In this document: positions 57,725 to 64,000 of the stretch, one piece after another
How positions within the stretch are numbered: the stretch's first letter is position 1
How the letters are laid out: every line of letters begins with the position of its first letter
Source: Cheiracanthium punctorium
Lineage: Eukaryota > Arthropoda > Arachnida > Araneae > Cheiracanthiidae
NCBI GenBank assembly: GCA_038373885.1
Contig: JAWZYV010013171.1
Span: 62,001 to 126,000, forward strand
Direction of reading: 5' to 3'
DNA: 64,000 bases
Program-made: the position numbers and the translations under genes
Notes under the pieces: model-generated
What the model was told of the DNA's origin: nothing
What the model saw: the letters and a program-made list of their open reading frames with translations, nothing else
The model's database searches: none

Positions 57725-59315
57725 CTATTAAAAGAAAAATAAATAAATAAATAAACTATTATATTGCAAAATGTTTTTTAACAGCAAAATGAGGATACTA
57801 TTATCCTTAAAGTTTAACAATAAGCAAACACTAAATAGCAATGGTATTTACATTTATTTCATTTAAAAATTTTCCCTTTTTTTATTTATTTATTTTATCA
57901 AACAATATTTCAATATAGTTGTAAAAATTCTTTTTTAAAAAGCAGTTTAATAAACTTTAAAAATGATCATGAAAATGTTTCATTTACTTTAATAAAAATT
58001 AAATTACCATTTTATTAAAAACTGGTACTTTAAAAGTTGAGAAAAATCTTTTGTACTTTACACTATTTTCTTTTACTTTTTAAACTAAGTAGTAATAATT
58101 AAGATTAGCTATATTTTTACAATTAATATTAAATACATAAATTGTATATAATTTGGATTGTCTTCAAAAGCGAAATTTTAGCGCAAATTTCTTATAATCG
58201 ATAAGCTGTGCAATGGTTCATGTGAAAAGACTCCTTTAATAGTAGATTAAGGCAATTAACTCTTTTTGGTTGTAAATACTATCCGCAAAATAGATACAGC
58301 CTAGAGAAAATTGTTTGATGAACAATCTTAATTACAGATGAGAACCTACAAAAATGGCCTTACACACCTCAATTACTTTTGAGATGAACCAAATAGCTTA
58401 AAACATGTCTAATGGTATCTGGTGGTAGTCTAGACTGGAAAACGAAATTTCCATAGCAAAATTTTATTTTATATTATTATAGATAGGCAACACAAAAGTC
58501 ATGCCTTTCTCAAGGGGATAAGGATGCTTTTTTGGAGGTTTTTCCAATATTATACTTCCCTATACCATATTTGTGTATTAAATCCATTGAGCTATTTTTA
58601 ACTGGAGTGATAAAAGCCTGTATAGCACGAGGGAATTTCGAGCCATCTAAAATCGAAACTAACCACTAGCACCTGCCAGCGAATGAAGCAAGAGTGGAAG
58701 CATAATGTTAAGAAATAGGGTTTGTTATTGAAATATCTGTGTTAACGTTTAAAAAATTAGCATACAACCAAGGACATATTTCAAGGGGGGGGGAGGGTCC
58801 AAGGGGTCCAGGAACCCTTAAATATTTTGATTTTTGCCAATAAAATGATAATGATACAGTCTTTTTGTGAAAAATTCTGCCTTTTTTACCGTTTGAACTC
58901 CCCTCCAAAATGTTTTTCTGAATACATGCCTGCATCCAACAGTAAAATCTTGTATTGCCTATGATTCACTCACTTGAAGCTTGCCTCTCCATCACTCCAG
59001 TCCAATAGTATGGCTCAGAGATTAAATGAAAGGAAACTTAGTAAAAAACACTATGCAGCTCAACATGTGAAGGAAAAAGACATCATTGTTTTGTACGAGT
59101 TGGGGTCAAGCCTAAGCTCATATCTAATTTACACTATTCATCATTCTTAATGCAGTTCCCATTTTCTACTCAATTAAATGAAACTAAAAATCTTGGCCAG
59201 CATCAAAATTTCAATACATCTCAAGGTTTTTTACAAATTTTGAAGAGAATATACATATAGCATATTTCAAACTGTTTGTTACATATAATTCACTTTTAAA
59301 AGCAATATAACTTAC
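57725..59315 (-). other. ABCA intron with one MITE
   Basis: Apart from the element 58769-58932, no gene or repeat was recognised. Confidence 0.4.
58769..58932. mobile_element. hAT-type MITE, 164 bp, in an ABCA intron
   Basis: Ends CAAGGACATATTTCAAGGGG and CTGAATACATGCCTG (imperfect inverse). TSD catacaac (58761-58768) versus catccaac (58933-58940), one mismatch. Confidence 0.65.
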
Positions 59316-59439
59316 CAAACTTTGCTAGGGTTTCATAGGCAAGTTGATTTGTAAAGAGATCCATAAGACCCCTTCCCAAACAATAGTGAGGGAAAACTAA
59401 ATAAACTTGCTTCAAAATCCCAGCAATATCTTGTAACTC
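59316..59439 (-). CDS. ABCA transporter, re-entrant helix exon of TMD2
   Basis: Acceptor TTGTATAG, donor TTTG|GTAAGT; 41 codons + 1 base. Encodes ELQDIAGILKQVYLVFPHYC and LGRGLMDLFTNQ. The FPHYCLGRGL stretch is a hallmark of the ABCA second membrane domain. Confidence 0.93.
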
Positions 59440-59705
59440 CTATACAAGAAATCATGACATTATAAAGTTTTATATTTATAAACAGATATTAATTTATTTT
59501 TGTAAGACTACATGAGAATTTAATGAATAGAGATTGAAAGCAATTGATAAATATCATATAGGGTAAAACATCCAGTAAATGAACATTTAAGTGCAACTCG
59601 TTTTATAAAAAGTAGCTTTTTGTATTTATCTGTGTAAATGTATTTTTTATTAAGATAATTTATATTAAAAAAAATTAAAATTGGGGAAGCTTAGAAGTTA
59701 TTACA

Positions 59706-59841
59706 TGTTAGGGAGCGGGGGATTTGTGTATCAAATTGTCAGCTAAATGTCAAAATGTAAGCTAAGTAAAGTTTTTTTTTTTTTTTTTTTTTTTTTTGGT
59801 AAGGTTGGAGGGGGTTACAAGGAATCCTCTGGATACGCACC
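59706..59841. repeat. Incomplete MITE-like repeat related to 13836-13942
   Basis: Shares ATCAAATTGT and TGTAAGCTAAGTAAAG with the 13.9-kb copy. A poly-T run (59774-59797) is inserted or expanded. Right end CTCTGGATACGCACCTG. Confidence 0.45.
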
Positions 59842-60480
59842 TGTGTTGCCAGTCCATAACTTGAAAAACTCTTCAAACCTTAATTTTTAAAACTATATAC
59901 AAAATCTTTAGTCACTAGTTGTGTTCACACACTGGTAAGTTTACCCTAGATATTACATTGCAAGACAGAAAATTAAAGTTTATTTCTGCCAATAAAAAAA
60001 TCCAAAATTTGTACCAGCCAGGATTGAAATATAAGATTTATTAGTTTTTCTTTTAAGAAACGGTGCAATGTTTGAACAGCTTTTGAAAAAACCCTACTGT
60101 ACTGGAGACTTAGAAAAATTCAGAATGTCTTTTTACAAGTTCTACTATCCACAATTACAAACAGTGTATCTATAAGAGTTATAAAATACTCAGGAAAAAA
60201 TCTTAAGTAATTTTGCAATATTTATCTAAATAGATAATGTTTTGGCTCATTTTAGAAGACAATTTTTGTGCTTCAAAATTCTTTCTGATATCTGTAGAAG
60301 ACAAATAGCTTTACTTTTAATAGTGCATTTGGTGAAGAAGCATTAACTTTTTTGAGTGCTTAACATCATTAGTTAGTTTTTAAAGCTGTTCAAAAGTCCT
60401 GTAATGCGTATTTCTTTTAAAAGAAATAACCCAACTGTGTTTAGCATAGCCCCATTCATCACTGATTTTAATATCTAAAC

Positions 60481-60665
60481 TACATATGGGCAATCTCTGG
60501 CCAGTGGGGTGGATATGACCCGCCACAGCCCAGGGAAGATACCAAAACCTTGTATAAAACCCATATAAACCACTCAACTCTCATATAAATCCCAATTATA
60601 TGGCCCCCGACTTCACTAACATCCTAAAGTTTGGCCTGTAACTTTTCAAAGGTTGTCCATACCTG
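60481..60665. mobile_element. hAT-type MITE, TSD atctaaac, in an ABCA intron
   Basis: Imperfect TIRs TACATATGGGCAATCTCTGG and AAAGGTTGTCCATACCTG. Perfect 8-bp TSD atctaaac at 60473-60480 and 60666-60673. Confidence 0.8.
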
Positions 60666-61141
60666 ATCTAAACTATCGTTTAATCCAATTTTTTCAAAAT
60701 GTATAGTTATTGCAAACTCATGCATGAGGCAGTTCTCCCCCCCCCCTCCTATTCAACCATAGTACAAACTTTTTTTCAAAATGAAATAGCAGTTAATTTA
60801 AAGGTATTATTTATAAGAAAAACTGTTGCAGTAAAAGTACATTTAAATCCACCAGAAAAATTTAAAAGGACATACCAAAAATTTGTTTTGTAACATTTTG
60901 AAAATGTACAGTTGAATTTTTACAGTTAAAAAAAAATCTTAAATTTGAATAGTAAAATTAAAGTGTTTTAGAAATAATTTTACTTCAAGGGGAAAAAAGC
61001 AATCTTTGGCTTTTCAATAAGATAAAATAAAATCTATACATATAGGAAATTTTATGCAAAATTATCTATTTCAGTTGACTTTTAAAAAATAATTTAAAGT
61101 TGGATATTTTAAACTTTGAGTGCCTTAAAGGATTGATAGTA

Positions 61142-62640
61142 CAGTAGAAGATCTTTATAATGCAAACCTCGAAACGCAAGGTTTTGCATTATATAGAATT
61201 TTGCGTTATATGGATCATTCACTTATATCATTAACCTTCCCTAGTAAACATATTAAAATATAGCTGGAACACATAAATATAATGCTTAAAACTTTTTTTA
61301 AATACAAATACTACTTACAAAGACAGTGAACAACAACAACAACAACAACAAAAAAAAAAAAAAAAAAAAAAAAAGGAATTTATTTATTTACAGAAAAAAT
61401 AAATAAATTGAAATTACCAAAAGCATTAAAGTTTATTTGTTAAACAATATATTACTTTTGATTTGTTTTAGAATTTGCAATCTCTCAACAAATAACTTTT
61501 CTTGCAGCCTTTGAACAGGTAATAATTTTACTTTGGTTACACAGTCTTGTGTTTCTAGGAATTTAAAATATTGATCTCTAATGGAAATTTCTTCAGATTC
61601 TGAAAGTTTTTCAACTTTCTCTCCAGCATTTGGTTCTGTTCCAGAATTGTTTTCCTCTTGTTTTGAAACAGAGGAAATTATTTCAGCACTGGTCAAATGA
61701 TTAACAATTTGTGACTTATCATCCATTACCAAATATTCAAAAATGTTTTCTTCATGCAGATTTGCAAACTGAGTACATTTGTGCATGCATTTTGTTACAT
61801 GCATTTTGTGCACAATGCATTAGTTCAGCAGTTTTCATTTTAACTAATGATGGCTTAAATCCAGTTCCAAAATTTAGTTTTAAAATAGTGTTACATTGAG
61901 AAAACTCTCCCTCCCCTACTTCTCATAGACTGTTTAAAAGTATTTTACTGTCAGACTGTTTAAAAGTATTTTACTGTCAATATTGAGACAAGCATATCGT
62001 CGGGCGGGGGCGTGTGCCCCCCCCCCAACTTTGTTTAGAAAGCCATTCATTTTAAAACCTTTCTTCTTGCCAAAATTAAAGAAACAGCTATTTTTATTTT
62101 AGAATATGCTATGTGTATCCCCTCACCCACACACACACATTAAAAAAAAAAAAAAAAAAAAAAACATTTTGGTGATGCTGCGTATGATTTAGGAAGCCAA
62201 GTAACAGCATACGATTTAATATAAAACAAATCAATGTTTTTAATTTACAAAGAGAAATATAACTAAATAAATAAACGTCTGTTTGGGAAGTCAATGGTAG
62301 AGGAGGGAGAAAGAGAGTGGTTCTGTAGTGGAGGGAAAAGGGAGAGGTTCCTTGTTTTTTTTTTAAAGTAAACATTTCTTCCTCTTCCACCCAGCCGGCC
62401 AGCTGTAATGCTGATAATGCATAATGCATGCATGGGAGAATAATTGTTTATTTTAAGCTTGGCATGTTGTGGGATTTATCTAATGTCTCAAAATTAATTC
62501 ACTAGGAAAGCCATAAAAAAAAAAAAAAAGCAGATCGTGGAAATTTCTTAATTGTGATTTTCTCTGTTTACATCCGCAGTGTTAATGCGGTTTATGGAGA
62601 ATTGCGGTTTATAGAATTGCGGTATATCGATCTTCTACTG
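61142..62640. mobile_element. Internally deleted Tigger-like transposon in an ABCA intron
   Basis: TIRs CAGTAGAAGATC and GATCTTCTACTG, flanked by TA (61140-61141 and 62641-62642). Subterminal inverted phrases ATAATGCAAACC...TTTGCATTATATAGAATT and AATGCGGTTTAT...AATTGCGG. It contains the C-terminal part of a transposase on the minus strand. (CAA)n-poly-A at 61329-61374. Confidence 0.88.
61433..61813 (-). pseudogene. Tigger/pogo-type transposase C-terminus
   Basis: The frame contains EYLVMDDKSQIVNHLTSAEI, ISSVSKQEEN, an acidic/polar stretch and ISIRDQYFKFLETQD...LQEKLFVERLQILKQIK. Pogo/Tigger (CENP-B/jerky-like) transposases end with 'D..LTDEEI...V' followed by an acidic region and a helical segment of this kind. 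The HTH and DDE parts are missing. The surrounding TIRs and TA TSD support the call. Confidence 0.65.
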
Positions 62641-62719
62641 TATAAAGTTGCTTTCACTGACAGTAATTTGATGCAGCTTTCACTATGCATAAAATAACCA
62701 TGAATTTAATTATATATAC

Positions 62720-63000
62720 CAGGGGTGGCGAACCAATGGCACACGACACAATATTTTGGGCATGCCACCGATCATTACAGTTTGCATTTTAATTAAAAAT
62801 AAAACAAATTTTAATATGAATTACACATATAAACATAATTTTTTTTTGTTAGTAAATAAAGAGTTTTGAGTTGTTCGTATTTGTTTTATTATTTTCTCAT
62901 TAATCACTGAGTCAAAATTATTTGACGCCACGTCTGTGACCTCATTAAACATTTCTGTAGAAAAAATGGCACGTTGATCCATAAAGGTTCGCTACCCCTG
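62720..63000. mobile_element. hAT-type MITE, TSD atatatac, in an ABCA intron
   Basis: TIRs CAGGGGTGGCGAACC and GGTTCGCTACCCCTG. Perfect 8-bp TSD atatatac at 62712-62719 and 63001-63008. ATGGCACACG / ATGGCACGTTG lie just inside. Confidence 0.93.
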
Positions 63001-63200
63001 ATATATACTGCAAATGAAAACTAAGCATTTTTTTAAATTGTGACAGCATTTGTCTAGTTAAGCAATAGGTGTTTTATCCAATATAAATTCAGAATATTGC
63101 AATAAATGAAGTTTTATGTTCACACTCAAAAGTGCTGTGAGAACCTTTCATTATGTGTAAGAAAGAATAGGTACAAGGAAAAAATATATGGCAGACATAC

Positions 63201-63345
63201 CTGATCTGTAAAAAGTTCCAAAATATAAGTAGATAAAGTAGTTACTATTCCTATAAAAACATTGAGACAGGCTAAAGCTACAAATGCAGAACTAGGAATG
63301 CTAAAGAAGTATGTCGTAGGATACATCAAAGGGATGCTTGCCCAC
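63201..63345 (-). CDS. ABCA transporter, TMD2 helix-pair exon (most N-terminal in window)
   Basis: Acceptor TTTTCAG at 63346-63352, donor CAG|GTATGT; 1 base + 48 codons. Encodes WASIPLMYPTTYFFSIPSSA, then a hydrophobic helix FVALACLNVFIGIVTTLST and LELFTDQ. Earlier exons (first half-transporter and most of TMD2) lie to the right of the window. All twelve exons together give about 536 codons in one frame. ABCA proteins move lipids across membranes by ATP hydrolysis; the insect and arachnid members are poorly characterised. Sequence features place it with ABCA1/2/4/7 rather than with the shorter ABCA3-like group, but I cannot name the orthologue. Confidence 0.93.
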
Positions 63346-63580
63346 CTGAAAATGAATTGCAATGAGCACATATAGCTATTTGAACAATAATAATAAGAAG
63401 AAGAATAGCAATGTAAAAGTTTATAAGTTAGTTCAATTATTATAAGATTATGTAAACATTAAACTTAGAAATAATAAAAGTGTGATACAAGATAATTATT
63501 ATACAAATAAACTTTTTTGAGTAAGTAAAAGAACAGTAAACTCAGCTTGACTGCGATTTAGGACTTAAAATGTTGTAGTA

Positions 63581-64000
63581 CAGTCAACTCCCGCTAATCC
63601 GCGACTCTATAATCCGCGAACGCCTGTAATCCGCGATCTATTTCAAATGTAAACAAACCAGTTTGTTTACATTTTGAGCTGCATTTGACTGGTAATATTA
63701 CTGTTATAGAAGTTATTTGATTGGCTGAATGTTATAAAGACATATATTAATGCTTTTCCACAGGTATTTGAAGTAAATAATTTCATATATTTGAGCATAT
63801 TATCATGTAATTAAAAGTACAGAAACTTGTATCCTAAGTTGCATGTATTCAGTGGATGGATGTGAATAATGAACTCCGAAGCAATGCACCATCCAATCGC
63901 ATCGTTTCACTCTTTCCAGGGTGAAAATATGTTTAGCTTTAAACGCAAACCGCAATTTGGCAGGCTACACAGCAGTTGCGCAATTTTCCAATTCCCCCCC
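63581..64000. mobile_element. Left end of a Tigger-like element, continues past the window
   Basis: TA (63579-63580) followed by CAGTCAACTCCCGCTAATCC and CGCGAxxxxTGTAATCCGCG repeats, then the palindrome TGTAAACAAACCAGTTTGTTTACA. This is the Tigger-type 5' terminus style. The right end is not in the window. Confidence 0.7.

Overview
This is an AT-rich, intron-rich animal genome window. The gene models are arthropod-like, and several retroelement fragments resemble families I associate with spiders and other chelicerates, so an arachnid host is my best guess (inference, not proven). There are no operons, tRNA or rRNA genes, or CRISPR arrays. Two host genes are visible, both on the minus strand.

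(1) 11911-12405 is the first coding exon of a NHERF-type PDZ scaffold protein. Its remaining exons lie beyond the left edge. (2) 45626-63345 carries the last 12 coding exons of a full-length ABCA transporter of the ABCA1/2/4/7 type: the end of the second membrane domain, the complete second nucleotide-binding domain, and the C-terminal tail and stop. Every splice junction can be read and the phases join to about 536 codons without a break. The N-terminal half lies beyond the right edge.

The rest is dense, nested transposon sequence. About twenty elements show terminal inverted repeats (TIRs) plus 8-bp target-site duplications (TSDs) that I could read directly (hAT-type). Five are pogo/Tigger-like (TA TSD). 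There are two piggyBac-like TTAA elements, two SINE families, non-LTR and Penelope-like fragments, a solo LTR, tandem duplications and a minisatellite.

Region by region: 0.3-10.3 kb, Tigger and hAT MITEs, a hAT transposase remnant and a foldback MITE. 11.9-12.4 kb, the NHERF exon. 13-18 kb, hAT MITEs, a SINE and a LINE remnant. 18.8-19.6 kb, a tandem duplication. 19.70-29.97 kb, a 10.3-kb unit with 8-bp TSDs that contains many nested elements. 30.47-37.09 kb, a four-level insertion stack whose core is a 5.7-kb element with about 1.8-kb inverted arms. 37.6-38.7 kb, a decayed open reading frame of an uncharacterised transposase-like family. 39.8-42.0 kb, a hAT-like element holding a solo LTR. 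45.6-63.3 kb, the ABCA gene with TEs in its introns.

The most unusual item is the long-TIR element at 30955-36630 (TSD TGCT). It contains N-terminal remnants of the same uncharacterised protein family whose C-terminal part lies just outside the stack on the opposite strand. Its insertion site is confirmed by an unoccupied copy of the target repeat elsewhere in this window.
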